Shown: piece by piece, positions 11,510 to 24,300 of the stretch
Layout of the letters: each line of letters opens with the position of its first letter
How positions within the stretch are numbered: position 1 is the stretch's first letter
Assembly: GCF_029873635.1 (NCBI RefSeq)
Contig: NC_080420.1
Coordinates: 30,309,032-30,373,031, forward strand
Reading direction: 5' to 3'
DNA: 64,000 nucleotides
Source of the DNA: Malania oleifera
Lineage: Eukaryota > Streptophyta > Magnoliopsida > Santalales > Ximeniaceae
Notes under the pieces: generated by a model
The model's input: only the letters and a program-made list of their open reading frames with translations
Database searches by the model: none
What the model was told of the DNA's origin: nothing
Made by a program: the position numbers and the translations under genes

Positions 11510-12650
11510 GTATCTCAGCCTCTAATTCCCAAGAATCTTCCTCTACTACGTGGTTCCGTCATAGCACTTTCACTAAAGGTATCTCCTTAGTACGTAACTG
11601 TTGTACCTTCTGGTCTAGAATCTGAATCGGTACCTCCTCATATGATAATGCGTCTCCATTCTCTAGAGGTTCATAACTGAGCACGTTCAAAGGGTCTGGC
11701 ATGTACTTCCTCAGCACGAATACATGAAACACGTCATGAACTCTAAATAGTGCTGGGGGCAACACTACCCGGTAAGCAAATGGACCTATCCTCTCTAGAA
11801 TCTCAAATGGCCTGATGTTCCGAGGGCTCAACTTCTGTTTCTTCCCAAACCTCATCACCCCTTTCATTGGGGCAATCTCCAAGAATATCTTATCCCGGTC
11901 TCAAACTCTAACTCCCATCGGCGAGTATTCACATAACTTTTCTGCCAACTCTGAGCTGCTCTAACCTTTGCGGAGGCCTGCTAGATCAATTCCGGTCCTA
12001 ACACCTGCCACTCTCCTACCTCATCTTAGTATAACAGAGATCGACACCGGCGACCATACAATGCCTCATATGGTGCCATCTCTATACTGGCTTGGTAGCT
12101 GTTATTAGATGCAAACTCCACGAGCGGTAGATACCGAATCCAACTGTCCCCAAAGTTTAACACACACGCCCGCAGCATATCTTCTAAGGTCTGAATGGTC
12201 CTCTCTAATTGTCCATCCGTCTACGGGTGAAATGAGGTGCTGAAGGTGAGTTGCGATCCCAAGCCATCCTACAAACCCTTCCAGAACCAAGAGGAAAATC
12301 GTGGGTCTCGGTCTAAAACTATATAAACAAGGATGTCATGGAGCCATAATATCTCCTGCATATATAACTCTGTCATCCTATTCATGGAATGGCTGACTCT
12401 AATAGGAATGAAGTGTGCAGTTTTCGTCAACCGATCCACTATAACATAGATGGCATTCTGCCCATGTAGCGCTGCAAGTAACCCCGATACAAAATCCATC
12501 AAGACGTGCTCCCACTTCCACTTAGGAATGTCAAGTGGTTGTAGTGGTCCTACTGGCCTCTAGTGTTCTGTCTTAACCTGATGACATGTAAGGCATTGCT
12601 CCACAAATCTAGCAATTTCCCTCTTCATGTTACTCCACCAGAATGATTCC
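11510..12650 (-). pseudogene. gypsy integrase, broken
   Basis: Minus-strand core motifs: DFVSGLLAALHGQNAIYVIV and DRLTKTAHFIP (12500-12405), RDPRFSSWFWKGL (about 12310-12270), then a DGQLERTIQTLEDML-like stretch near 12220-12170. The C-terminal barrel-like region (11882-11559) has APMKGVMRFGKKQKLSPR and RVHDVFHVFVLRKYMPDP. The final part, HVVEEDSWE (about 11545), is the position where chromovirus integrases carry a chromodomain tail. Several stops and at least two frameshifts interrupt it. It would insert element cDNA into chromatin. Confidence 0.85.
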
Positions 12651-13975
12651 CGCAAGTCTCTATACATCTTTGTACTTCCTGGATGAACTATATAGAGAGA
12701 GCGATGAGCCTTCTCTAGAATGACCCGTTTAATATTGGTGTCATTCAGTACACAAATTCAGGAATGGAATCTCAACATCCCATCAGCTGAGACATTGAAA
12801 TCTGGCTTCAACCCATTCTGCACTCCTTCCCTGACCTCAACCAATTTTGCATCTTCCTTTTGAGATGTCTTGATTCTCTCTCGCAAGGTTGGCTGAACAA
12901 CTAATTGGCGATGAATGCCTGTGGATCTTCTTCCACCAACTCTGCCCCCCACCTCTCCAGTTCCATCACAATCTGATGTTGTAGGACAACTGCTGAAACC
13001 AACGAGCTCACTAACTTCTAACTCAAGGTGTCAACCACCATATTAGCTTTTCCTAGGTGGTAACTGGTGGTGCAGTCGTAGTCCTTAATCAGCTCAAGCC
13101 ATCTACGTTGCCTCATATTCAGCTCCTTCTAGGTGAAGAAGTATTTGAGGCTCTTATGGTCAGTAAAGATCTTGCACTTTTCACCGCAAAGGTAGTGCCG
13201 CCAGATCTTTAGTGCAAACACCACCACTGCTAATTCTAAATCATGCGTAGGGTAGTTCTTCTCGTACTCCTTGAGTTGGCAAGAAGCATAAGTGATGACT
13301 TTACCCTACTACATGCAAACACACCCAAGTCCTTTTTGGGATGCATCACTATAAATCACATAACTACCATCCCCTAATGGAATGGTCAACACTAGAACCG
13401 TGACCAGACATTGCTTCAATTCCTAAAAGCTCTCCTCATAATCACAAGTCCAGTCAAACTTACTATTTTTTTTCGTAAGCTATGTCAACGAACCTGACAG
13501 CCTAGAAGAGCCTTGAATAAAACGGCGGTAGTACCCTACCTAACCTAAGAAACTTCTAACCTCGTGAATGTTCTTCGGTCTCGCCCAGTTTACTACTGCC
13601 TCTACTTTTCCCATGTCTACTAATACTCCTTCTTTGGACACTACATGTCCCAAAAATGCAACATGCTCAAGCCAGAATTCACATTTCTTGAATTTAGCAA
13701 ACAACTTCTTCTCTCTAAGTACCTGAAGCACTAGCCTCAAATGAGTCTCATGCTCTGCAGGTTGCTTAAATAAATCAGAATGTCATCTGTAAATACTATC
13801 ACAAACAGATCCAAATACTCGTGGAATACCTGGTTCATCAGGTCCATGAATGCTATAGACGCATTTGTCAAACCGAATGGCATAACCAAAAATTCATAAT
13901 GGCCATACCAAGTTTGAAAGGCCATCTTTGATACGTCATCTGAATTCACCTTCAATTGGTGATACCCGAATCACA
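12650..13975 (-). pseudogene. gypsy reverse transcriptase C-part and RNase H, broken
   Basis: RT palm continues from the previous segment: [20 protein letters not shown] (about 13935-13875), then the catalytic box VFTDDILIY (about 13795), where isoleucine of VFIDD is threonine. The connection [14 protein letters not shown] (13650-13610) follows. RNase H is recognised by YSDASQKGLGCV (about 13350), [19 protein letters not shown] (13240-13180) and [11 protein letters not shown] (13165-13130). Many stops occur, several at CAG/TGG codons. Confidence 0.85.
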
Positions 13976-14880
13976 GATCGATCTTAGAGAAAACTTGAGT
14001 TCCCTTCAATTGGTCAAATAGGTCATCAATACGTGGTAACGGGTATTTGTTCTTTATAGTTACCTTGTTTATCTCTCTGTAGTCGATGCACATCTCCATC
14101 AACCCATCCTTCTTCTTCACGAACAACACCGGTGCTCCCCAAGGTGATACACTCGGTCTAATGAAGTCGTTACCTAGAAGTTCATGCAGTTGCTTCTTTA
14201 GCTCCTTTAGCTCTGCTGGAGCCATTCTATACGACACCTTGGAGATTAGTGTCATCCCTGGTGCTAACCCAATAACAAACTCCACTTCTCGATCTGGGGG
14301 CAACCCTAGTAAGTCCTCAGGAAAGACATCGAAAAACTCTCGTATCACTGGAATATGCGCTAGCTTCAGTCCTTCCTTTGGTACTTCTTTCACACACGCT
14401 AAATACCCCTGGCAGCCATCCAGAAGTAACTTCCTTGTCTGCGATGCTAAGAGGATATGTGGTTCAGAATGCACACATAACCTTACAAATTTAAACTCTT
14501 CCTCCCCCAGAGGTCTAAACACTACCTCCTTTTTTCGGCACTCTATGCTCGCATAGCTGGATGCTAACCAATCCATCCCTAAGATAATATCGAATCCCTG
14601 CATCTCCAGAACAATGAGACTGGTGGACAACTTCCTCCCCTAAATCTTTATCGGATGGTCTTTAACCACCTTACTGCACACAATAACCGACCCTGTTGGC
14701 GTAGCCACTCCTAACTCAACCCCTAACAACTAGGTCTCAACGCCACATACTCTAGCAAATCTTCGAGATACAAATGAGTGGGTCACACCTGAGTCGAATA
14801 GTACAATAGCATTATGTGACATAAATGAAATCGTACTTGTCACCACATTGTCGGTGTTCTCTACATCGCCCTACATAAAA
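13971..14880 (-). pseudogene. gypsy aspartic protease and reverse transcriptase N-part
   Basis: The protease active site appears as LFDSGVTHSF at about 14800-14770, with the usual DSG triad. After a stop near 14640, an open stretch of 219 codons (14630-13971) runs from the protease flap region ([11 protein letters not shown]) through the linker ([17 protein letters not shown]). It continues into the RT fingers ([48 protein letters not shown]). Upstream, the coding sequence is cut at 14885 by the solo LTR insertion. Confidence 0.87.
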
Positions 14881-15851
14881 GAGTATGAAATTAGGAATAG
14901 CTTCCCTAGAGGGGGGGTGAATTGGATTTTTTTTAATTTTAATACATTTATGAGTTTTTGCTTATGATACTAAGAAAAACACAATTGATAACTGATAATC
15001 AAACTTGAAAATACTAAAATTTAAACCAACAAGCCAATCAATGAAATCAAAGCAATTCAACCACTCAACCAAGAAGATTAGTTCTTTTGTTAATTTCCCT
15101 ATAAATGTTTGCCACTTTCCTTGAGTAAGCTCTTAGTATGCACTTCTCTTGATCAAGATTTCCGCAGATTAACCAACATACTCCCTTTTGGGTTTCCACA
15201 AACGGTTAATCAAAACGTACTTTCTAAATATCAAGAGTCTTTGTTTCTTTCTCACTTTAAAACCTACAACCTACACTTCTAAATCATATAACAACAACAA
15301 GTATAGAATATAAAGTAAAGCAGAGAGAAAGACACAAGATTTTTTTCGAGGCTCGGCTTCAACACAGCCTACGTCCTCGCCCTTGGCAAAACACCGAAGG
15401 GTTCCACTATAGCAATTCCGACACCGGGTGGAACAACACCTGTTTACAACCACTCCTTGGTCAAGGCTAGAGCCCGCCTTCTCCAAACAATATACCCTTG
15501 TTTGGTCAATCATCCAAAAGCCTGGAATCATCCAAAATCTACAAGAGAGATATTTAAAAGCTGGTGTACAAGAGATGCTCACACAAAGAGCAGATTAGTA
15601 CAAATAGAAACTATGTACTTCAAAAGGTAAATATCAAGAGAGAAATAAATGTTTGAAGCTTTAACATAGATTTCACCAAATTCCTTTTCTCCAGATGAGA
15701 AATCAGTAATCTTTCTTCAGGAATTGATGAGTAGAAAAATTAGAACGACAATACTTTCAGTTTGCAATAGTTTGATTAAAAGAGATTTTGAGAGCAAGAG
15801 AGCTTTAGAGAATTTCAATGCTTGGTGTAATTTTTGATTAACAAGAACCAT

Positions 15852-15861
15852 GTATTTATAG
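15852..15861 (-). promoter_or_regulatory. Probable TATA box of the solo LTR
   Basis: CTATAAATAC on the minus strand; the identical 10-mer occurs in two other LTR families in the window (26958-26967 and 29387-29396). Confidence 0.6.
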
Positions 15862-15983
15862 ACTTCAAAACATGTTTCCTTGTTGCAAGAGTTTCCTTAA
15901 AGAATTTCCCAATTTATTATAAATTTTGGGGTTCAAACGACTATAATTTAAAAATAAGATTTTTAAAAAATTTGCCCGTTGAA

Positions 15984-16310
15984 TAGTGTTCAGATATCTG
16001 AGGTTTCGAGGTCAGATGTCTGAAGTTCTTGAAACCCTTTAAAAATTTAATTGGTCATAGGGTCAGACATTTGAGGATAAGGTTCAAACGTCTAAGGTGT
16101 CAGGTTCAGATATCTGAAGTCACGAGTTCAGACGTCCGAACTGCTTCTGTCTCTTTCTGTCTTGATCCATAAAAACTTCAAACGTCTGCACTTAATCTTC
16201 AGATTTCTAAAGTAATTCTTCAGATGTTTGAACATGAAGTTCAGTCATCTGAAGTTGCTACTTCAGATATCTGAACTGAAAAGTTCAGTCATCTAAACTG
16301 CCATGAGAAC
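15984..16310 (-). repeat. Short palindromic motif cluster (TTCAGATATCTGAA type)
   Basis: About ten near-palindromes of the form TTCAGATATCTGAA or TTCAGACGTCTGAA recur every 20-45 bp, about 125 bp upstream (minus sense) of the TATA box. Confidence 0.75.
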
Positions 16311-16756
16311 CTGTTTTTGGAAATATTTTTCTTTAAAAAATGATTTGCTCTCTTATGATCTTTTCAAGACTTCATTCAATATACTTAAATAGGTCCTTAG
16401 TCTTCATAATCTCTTGGAAGAGCTTCAAAAACATATTTCAAACGATATTCTAGCTTTTGAAATACTTACAAATATGTCTCCTATTTCTCATTCTTTGCTC
16501 TTTGAGGTTCTTTGAAAAATTTGCTTGAGCTTCAAATATCTGAGTTTCTCTTTGGATTATTGAATAGTTGTCCCATACTTGATTCATATTTGATCTTCTC
16601 CACACTTGATCTTTTCTTGAACCATACTTGAACTTTACTTGAACCATGCTTGAACCATATTTCCTGAAACATTAAAACTCATCATTTCCAAGTTAAATAG
16701 TCCTTTGTTTGTTATCACCAAAACCTATTGAAAGACCTTGTTAGGCCAACAGAGTA

Positions 16757-17774
16757 CACTCACGCTTGCGCGGTGCCACCTTGGTGACCTCCTCTAGTCA
16801 CCTGACTACTTCCTCCATATTGCTACTACGAAGGTGCGTAGTTCAATATCGTGCGGCAGTCCCGTATCCGATGTCCCACACTATCACATCGGTAATAGCC
16901 TCTAAAACCGGTCCCACACTCACCTGTGTGCACCCTATTACATTTAGGGTAGTTAGGTCGCTGGGAATTCCCTTGAGTAATTCGAGGTCCTAACACCTGT
17001 TGCTGGCCTAACGAACTGCCCAGCCGCTGCTAGTGGCTTTGACTAGTACTGGACTGATGACTCTGAGATAAAGGTCTCTTTTTCTGACTTGCCTCTCTCT
17101 CTCCCCTTCTTGTATACTGGCTTCAGCTACCATGGCTCTTTCTACCAGCCCCGTAAAGCCCTGGACCATCAACGCCACCACCTGCACGCGTATGGCATGT
17201 CTCAATCCTCTCTCGAACATCCGAGCCTTATATGTGGAGCAAATGGGGATAGCTCCACAAATCTTGCTGCATACTACTACATGGCCATGAATCCCTGTGT
17301 TAGACGTAGGAACTCCTCCACCTTTACCTCTCTAGTGGCAACAGGGAAGTGTTTGCTGAAGAAGACCTCCCTAAATCGGCTTTAGGTAACTGATACGTAC
17401 CCTGGACACTGCTCCTCTACTAGCTTTGCCGATCGCCACCATCTCTTTGCCTTCCCCACCAGTTTAAAGGTGGTAAAACGTACCTTCTTTTCCACTATAC
17501 ACTCCAGCACTTCCAACAGCTCCTCCACCCAGTCCTTTGCCGCAATCAGGTTTGGTCCTCCCGAGAATGTTGGTGGATTCGTTCACAAGAACTGCTGGTA
17601 CGTGTAGCCTCTATTAGCCACCGGCTGGCTCCATTCCCTAGAATCTCTCTGAGACTCCCTTTTGGCTTGCCGTACCCTGCTATGCAATACGTACAAAGCC
17701 TCAACATCATCACTGCTAGAGGTATCCACATGATTGTTCCCTCCAATCATGACTCCTTTTCCTCTAGAATCCAT
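16757..17774 (-). pseudogene. gypsy gag, broken
   Basis: Minus-strand gag starting with ATG at 17774 (MDSRGKGVMIGG). Capsid-type motifs follow: PTFSGGPN near 17565, then DWVEELLEVLE, GKAKRWW near 17450, and FREVFFSKHFP near 17370. A CCHC knuckle lies near the end (CDSVGHRIRDC, about 16880-16840), preceded by YPKCNRVHTGECG. Stops lie at several places (for example after 17395 and near 17285). Coding stops at the solo LTR boundary and continues as protease on the other side at 14880. It would encode the structural protein. Confidence 0.83.
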
Positions 17775-18196
17775 CTTGAAGATAGGATATAACCCGATTT
17801 AGAAATTCCACATTTATCATGGTTAAAACAAATATAGAATGGCTAATAGATAAAATACATAAGTATGCAGTTTAAAGGACCCACATGTACATTTCTACTG
17901 CAAGACTTCCAAAATACCTGACCCTAGACATATGATAATGTGATGCACATACTTTTCAAGTCTAGTCCTTCAACCTAAAACCAAAACCATCAATGGATTT
18001 ACCATGGTTTTCCTAAAATCGTCATCCCAAGAAAAGAATAGAAGACCATTGAAAAAATTCCATTTCCAAGCCTCTAGACTAAAACCCGACCTATCTTACC
18101 CCCTCTCATTCTTAACTTATCTCAACCTATACTTCGGTAATTAACACTGATCGTCAAAGTCTGCAAAATCTAGCAAACCTAGGTTCTGATACCACT
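17775..18196 (-). other. gypsy leader with primer-binding site
   Basis: Untranslated leader between gag and the 5' LTR. Next to the LTR end, minus strand TGGTATCAGAACCTAGG (about 18194-18178) is a primer-binding site of initiator tRNA-Met type. No gene otherwise. Confidence 0.8.
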
Positions 18197-19785
18197 TGTA
18201 GCGCCACGACTCGACACATGGGCCTAGTATGCTTCTTTAGTGACGTCTAAGTACCTAATACCATCATATCATACACGGTATGCAGCGGAATAAATGAGAC
18301 AATCTCAACATACCATTACCAAAGTCTAAATCAACATATATATCAAGGTTCTGTCCATACACACATTACATCCCAAAAACTAGTTCGCATGCTCGGTCCA
18401 CATGACCAGTGATACAAGTCCGAAGGCATACTACCAAATTTACTCATATCTGAGTTTTTGAAGACACTCACACAAAAAAAAAAAAAAAATAACTAACTAG
18501 TCTCCACTCCCTGGATCCCGCTAAACTCGATCTCTGAGATTCCCTTAAAAGATATGTTGTACAACGGGGTAAGACACCTCTTAGTAAGGAAGATTAAGTT
18601 AATGACAATGTGTGGCAACATGCTTTTCAGTGTATACTAGAATCATACCTCTTTCTTTTACTAAACATAGTATGTATACTTATTTCTCATTTCTCATAAC
18701 ATATATCAATATTGGGGAAACATTTACATCACTACATAAATATACAGATATGCATAAAAGATACACCCTGGAACTACTCGCCATGTATAAACCCCCGTGG
18801 TCAAGGTTGTGCGACCCGAAGGCTGGACAAAAACTCAAGGGATCAACCCAAACCAAGTCAACTCACTCCCTACATTACACCGACGATAGGCTTCCGCAAA
18901 TCACTTGCAGGTCTGATTGCCCCACCACTTCCTAGAAGGGTACTTCCTCTACCAAGGGCAATCAGCTAAGACCACCCAACACCACATGCTCGTAGATGTG
19001 GGCGCACATGGTCAAATGGTGAAACTTTCTCTCTAGCAACAGTACCGCACTCGTAACACTAGGTTCATAGGTTTCCTAAAGCATATCGTGCAATTTAGGT
19101 AATTAAAATTGTACTTAAAATACATTTCATAAAACCCAGGCTCGGCCATTTAATACAAACTTGACCTCGGCCCACTCATAACGTTCCTACAATTCCCAAA
19201 ACAGTTCCATTATTTTCGCAAACAGTTCAATATTACACAAACATACCCATCCTGGTATTTCCATCACTCTAAAAATCATAATCACATGTCACACAATTTT
19301 CAATATTTAAAACATAGCCCATAGGCAACCACGGAAAACACTGAACAAAATGGTTTGTAGGATCAAACTGAACTTTCCACCATTCATTTTTATACAAAAT
19401 ATCATATCTTATATCCTAGGTTTGAAAACAAGCATTTCGAACGGTCGATTTTCAAAAGAATAACTAAAAACATAAATACTCCTTTCCATAACTATTTCCA
19501 TCGGATCAAAAACTTTAAAACATTGCATTAAACATAATCCCCTTACTTGATTTCAAAACAGAAACCGAAATGCTCATAAACCATATCCCGAACCTTTTCA
19601 CCAAATCGAAAATCTAATCCGCTAGAACTGTAGATCCTAGCTCCCTGATCCTCGCAATATCTTTCGATCGTCGAAGCGGGTGATGAACGGTGAAGAACTC
19701 TAGAGAGAGAGTGAACTCACCGGTTCTATAGAGAGAGAGAGAGAGAGAGAATTTTGGGTTTCTTAACCCTTAAGCAATGAAAAAT

Positions 19786-19797
19786 CCTATTTATAGG
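19786..19797 (-). promoter_or_regulatory. Probable TATA box of the gypsy LTR
   Basis: CCTATAAATAGG (palindromic) directly downstream, in minus sense, of the motif cluster 20012-19803. Confidence 0.6.
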
Positions 19798-19802
19798 CCT
19801 TT

Positions 19803-20012
19803 TGACCCGGTCAAACTCGTCGATGAATTGGTCCCTCGTCGACAAGTCATAGGAGGTTGTTTGTCGCCGAACCTCCTCCCTCGTCAATGAACCCAAGCCT
19901 TATATTTTTCCTATCAGTTGGGATCTTTTCGTCGACGAGACTCTGAATTTCGGCGACGAAGCACTAAAGGAAATTCGTCGATGAGAACATTGGCTCCATT
20001 GATGAAGCCTAC
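19803..20012 (-). repeat. Short palindromic motif cluster (TCGTCGACGA type)
   Basis: About seven copies of CTCGTCGACGAG or diverged forms (CTCGTCGATGAA, TTCGTCGATGAG, TCGGCGACGAA) recur every 20-40 bp, ending within about 10 bp of the TATA box. Confidence 0.75.
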
Positions 20013-20442
20013 AAATTCCCCTTTTTACATTTTTCTTATTTTTACGGGTTCGGGTCTCTACATCTTAAACCCTCAAAATATATTCCCAACAATGATTTTC
20101 GAAAATATAGTGCAAGGGAAGTAAGGGTTTTAGCTCAAAAATGATTTTTGCAATAAAAGCAAGTGAGCTTTTGAATCTTACAATGAATGTGTAAAGATTC
20201 ACTAGCTAGAAGTAATTTCTCTAATAAATATTTATCAAGAAAATATTTGGAGAAAACCAATAAGCTTACTCTCAAATATGATAATTAAAATAAAGATTGA
20301 GTGAGAGTAAGTGCTTTGAAGTAAAAAATGAATGTGAAAATTAAATGCTCTTTTCAAAAGATTTTTCAAGTGAATGATGAAAAGAGAATGAAAAAAATGA
20401 ATAAAGCACAAGAAATTCTTGCTAATCATGCTAACGAAAGGG

Positions 20443-20452
20443 GTATTTATAG
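20443..20452 (-). promoter_or_regulatory. Probable TATA box in the truncated 3' LTR
   Basis: Minus-strand CTATAAATAC; the equivalent in the full LTR is at 26967-26958. Confidence 0.55.
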
Positions 20453-20551
20453 ACTTTCCAAGATTTTTGACCATCAGAGATACACTAGTCATTTTAAAAA
20501 ATGTTTAATTAAAATTAACTATGATTAGCACTGTAAAAAATCCAAGAACCC

Positions 20552-20886
20552 GAGAGGTTCAGTCGACCCAGGGTATCGCCGGTCGGTTGACCTCACTCAA
20601 GAATTTGAATTTTCAATGACGCTCGGTTGACCTAGGCAGGTGTCGGTCAGCTGACGTTGGGCGATTTGGAACCCTTTGTAGGTTTGGTCAACCTAGGAGC
20701 AAAGCCAGTCTGCCGGTCCAAGGTGACCAATCGGCTGATGCTTATTGGAACTATAGGATCGGTCGGCCGAGACATAAGGAGCAATTCAAAACATAAGGTT
20801 GGTCGACTAGCCTTTTGATGCTTGAGGATGGTCATTCAGTCGTGGTCGGTTGACCGAGACAATTTGACATTGCAATGGTTGGTTGA
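20552..20886 (-). repeat. Short palindromic motif cluster (GGTCGGTCGACC type), 3' LTR
   Basis: About ten diverged copies of GGTCGGTTGACCGAGG-like motifs at 25-45 bp spacing, about 100 bp upstream in minus sense of the TATA box. Confidence 0.75.
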
Positions 20887-21324
20887 CCGAGGAGAGTAAA
20901 AATAATAATTTTTAACCCTATTTTTGCCCCAAAATTTTCAAACTTGTTTGTGCAAGAGTATGGCATTTTATGAAAGGTTTTTCCAGAAAATTTTCGGTAC
21001 CTATGGTCACTGTGGTCATGTTTTGATTCCCTATGGTCAGTCTATGGCCATCCTAGGCTCTCAATCATATCCTACATGAAATGCATTAATATAGAACAAA
21101 TAAAAAACTAAATGCAATACAATATAAAACAAATATGTCTTCTTTGGCTCTTTAATCCGTCGTGGAATATGCTAAGTTGTATTAGCTTTAAGTTCCATCT
21201 TGGCTTCCATTTTACGTTCCCTTACGTGTGTGCAAAATTATAAACATGTTCACATACTGAATACACACATAAGTAACTAGTGCTTTTTCATTATCAAAAT
21301 AGGGATCAGACTCAAAAGTCAACA

Positions 21325-24300
21325 ATCTCCCCCTTTTTTATGATGACAAACGCACTAGAGCAAAATGGATTACACCTGAAAAGGCTCCCCCAAAGAATAT
21401 GCATATCATAAAAATAACGGTTTATCTCAAGCATTTAGTTTAGGCATTTAAAGCACAAATGCTCGCAACTTAGATATTTAACCCCTTTTTAATCCCCCTT
21501 AAAATATTTTCCAATTATTTGACATTATGCTCAGTAGAAATTCTCCCCTTTTTATCATCAGCAAAAGAGTTAAGTTATAGAATCATTTGAGCAGTAAAGG
21601 CATTATAGCTTAAAAATTTAACTCCCCTTATTGATATAAAATTAAGAAATTTAGTTTAAAATAACTCCCCCTATTTGATATAAAATTTTTGGACATAAAA
21701 ATTTATAATTGTTTGAATAATATATCAATTAAGCACACAGCACAATATAATTGGTCACTAAAGATTTAAATGACATGATAAACTTGGTTAGACTAGAAAT
21801 ATACACAAACCATTTTGATTCAAATATATCATAAGACTCATGAAAGATTTAAGTTCAAAGCACATGACATATGATGGCAAATAATAGGTTTGAACATGAT
21901 TTTAGTCTAACTAGTTCACATGCATTTTCATCTGCAATCACCGAACCAGTTATGCAATTAATATATAAATTGCAGAAAGAAAGAAAGTCAAATAAACTTT
22001 CTATAGGCAGAAAGAAAGTCACTATGCTTTGAAACACATTTGCCATAGCAAGCCTTAAGTCTAAGTTAAGATTAGGATGAGAAAAAGGAATAAGATTTTA
22101 TTAAATCTCTCCCTCTAGATTTGAATGCCAACTTAGGTGAAATGAAGTGCTTATACTTATCAACAACTGATCTCATTACATATCCCAAGTAGTATAAGCA
22201 ATTGTTTTAAAACATATGAAACAACTATACTGGTATTTATTAAACCATTTCTATCACATGACCAGTATAGTTTTCCCTATAGATCACACATGCATCTGAA
22301 TATATATTAAGGCATGATTTAATGCTCATAACCCTGAGAACAATCCATATCTAAACATAGACTTTAAGAACTAGACATGATGTTCAGGGTTTTTCAAAAA
22401 AGCTTCAATATTCAAAAAGCAAAGCAAGATGCATATGAGTCCATTATGCTCTTTCCTTAAGGGATGGAGCTCAGCTCCCCTAAATATGCGATGATTATGT
22501 AAGGATGAAATTTAATATTTATTTAACTTTCACTCATCATTTCAAAAATATTTTAACATTTATTTTATCATAATCATCTTAGTACATGATTTTACTTTGG
22601 GAAAAATTTAGCGAAATTTTGACAGCACGCCATATGTAAATTGAATATTTCCCAAATTTGCATGCACTAAAACCTGATAGATTCAAGCAACAATATACAA
22701 TAATCTGCATCATGTAGATACCATTCAGTTTTAAGCATACAAGAACCTATATCCACTACCAACATGCAATACAAAAGATACTGCATCAACCATGTAGTTA
22801 GCATTCCATACAAGCATGCAAGTACATAAATTTTTGCAATAGCCTTGTAGATGACATTCCATGCAATCCAGTATTCTCAATCAGTACATTCAATAACAAT
22901 TCACAATACCAAATAATCACTAATCACTATCCATCAAAGAAATTTAAGCATTTAAATATAATATGGACAGTATGTCACAGTGTTGTTGCTATATAGGCAT
23001 ATAGGCATAAAAGTAGAGCATTTAATTGAGTTATAATCATGAAATAGAAATGTTCCCCCTAAGTTATGCACTTAACCATCTTATGCCTAATTCACCTTTC
23101 AAGATCTTAGCCAAGTGTTTTAGATTTTCAAATGATTTGGACTTAGCATTGAATGCTTTAGGCTTAACAGACCAAAATGTCACAATGAATATCATTTAGG
23201 ATCTTAAGCCTACTTTGCCTCATTTCTTACGAATTTCAACATATGAGAGGCACAAGTTCAAATGGCTTTTCATTTTTAACGTTCGTGCATAGGTTTCTCA
23301 GTTATTTGCATTTCCATATATGTTGAAACATATAACAATCATTTTAGCCATTCAGTCAAATTCAAAAGCTCTAATTGAATTGAAGTTAATTTGAGGGCTT
23401 ATGAAAGGAGTTTACATAAATACTCTTAAAAATTGAATTATCTTTGGGTTCAGAAGAGTATTTAGAAGAAGCGGGACATTTTTCAAAATATTTTCGTACT
23501 AGTAATTATGTCCATGCTTGGGCAAAGAGCAATTATGAGTATATGAATGTTGTGAACAATGCTCTTTAGAGAAAGGAAAGTATCCTTTAAATATGATCAC
23601 AATTTTGAGTAAGGATACAAACCAATGAATAGATGAAACTTTACCGAATGTGATCATGGTTGGTAAAGGTTTCTTATGGAAGAGAGGTGAATAAAAAATA
23701 GAGACTTTTTATATTTTAAGCTCAAAGGGAATATTTTGATAAACAATAAAAGTTGAATCCCTTGGTGGATGTCTTCTAATTTTGATTATGGCTTCTAATT
23801 TTGATTACAGAAGGATGTCTTATAATAAGCATTAGTAGAACAAGGAACTTACGATTAATAGTGCTTAAGCCTAGAGTGATGACTATCATTTTAATCAAGG
23901 ATTTTATGTTAAAAAAAGAGTCTAGGGATAAATGAAATATAACAAGATGGATCCCCTAAAACTCGAATTTGTGCAATGGACAAAATGAGCTTAATGTAAG
24001 ATATTCATATTTAAGTAAGAGTTAAGCATTAGAAATTGCTTACCAGGCATGGATGCCTTTGTCCATTTGGAAGTGGGTTTAACTCAAGCATGCTTCTGAG
24101 ATATTATTCAAGATATGATGATTTATGTTTTTCATCTCAGCAATATAAGATTTCAAAAAATTTTACTTGTTAGGCCTTTAACTTTTACTTGAATAAACTG
24201 AAGGAATGATATAGATAAGTGAAGACATATGTCCAATTCAAGCAGATTAAAGCTTATTCCTTGACAGTTCAACGTTTGAATGCTATAGCCAATATTTTCA

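Larger units (their letters stand above)
14886..16751 (-). mobile_element. Solo LTR (copia-like) inserted in the gypsy element
   Basis: The 1,866-bp sequence begins TGAAATTAGG and ends GGCCAACA on the plus strand. It is flanked by a perfect 5-bp duplication GAGTA (14881-14885 and 16752-16756). Orientation is minus: the run CCAATTCACCCCCCC lies just before its 3' end, as in the SIRE-like LTRs here, and a TATA box in minus orientation is at 15861-15852. No PBS or internal region is attached, so it arose by LTR-LTR recombination. It separates the gypsy gag from the protease. Confidence 0.88.
11465..20062 (-). mobile_element. Ty3/gypsy chromovirus-like element (Tekay/Del type), 3'-truncated
   Basis: Minus-strand element with 5' LTR (20062-18197), PBS (about 18196-18184), gag (17774 downward), protease, RT, RNase H and integrase ending near 11510. 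A solo LTR (14886-16751) is inserted between gag and protease. The integrase C-terminus (KLSPRNIRPFEILERIGPFA, then YEEVPIQILDQKV and KEIPLVKVL) resembles the Tekay/Del chromoviruses. No 3' LTR is found: sequence homologous to the 5' LTR start TGTAGAGACCC is absent near 11465, and Tat sequence begins at about 11400. Many stops show it is inactive. Confidence 0.85.
18197..20062 (-). repeat. 5' LTR of the gypsy element
   Basis: A 1,866-bp LTR with plus-strand ends TGTAGCGCC (18197) and GGGTCTCTACA (20062), so TG...CA on the minus strand too. It is identified by its ends and the adjacent PBS, because the partner LTR is lost. It carries a minus-strand TATA box at 19797-19786, a (GA)n microsatellite at about 19726-19750, an A-run at 18472-18488, and a cluster of TCGTCGACGA motifs. 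It interrupts the LTR of the copia element that begins at 20063. Confidence 0.82.
20063..21324 (-). repeat. 3' LTR (truncated) of the gag-only copia element
   Basis: Similar over its whole length to about 26550-27825 (for example the block beginning TCTTAAACCC and the palindromic motif cluster). Its outer end TCAACA at 21319-21324 abuts a polypurine tract. The gypsy LTR end at 20062 truncates it. Confidence 0.82.

Noticed and set aside
14086-14556. 156-codon plus-strand open frame
   Set aside because: It is the shadow of the conserved gypsy protease/RT frame on the minus strand.
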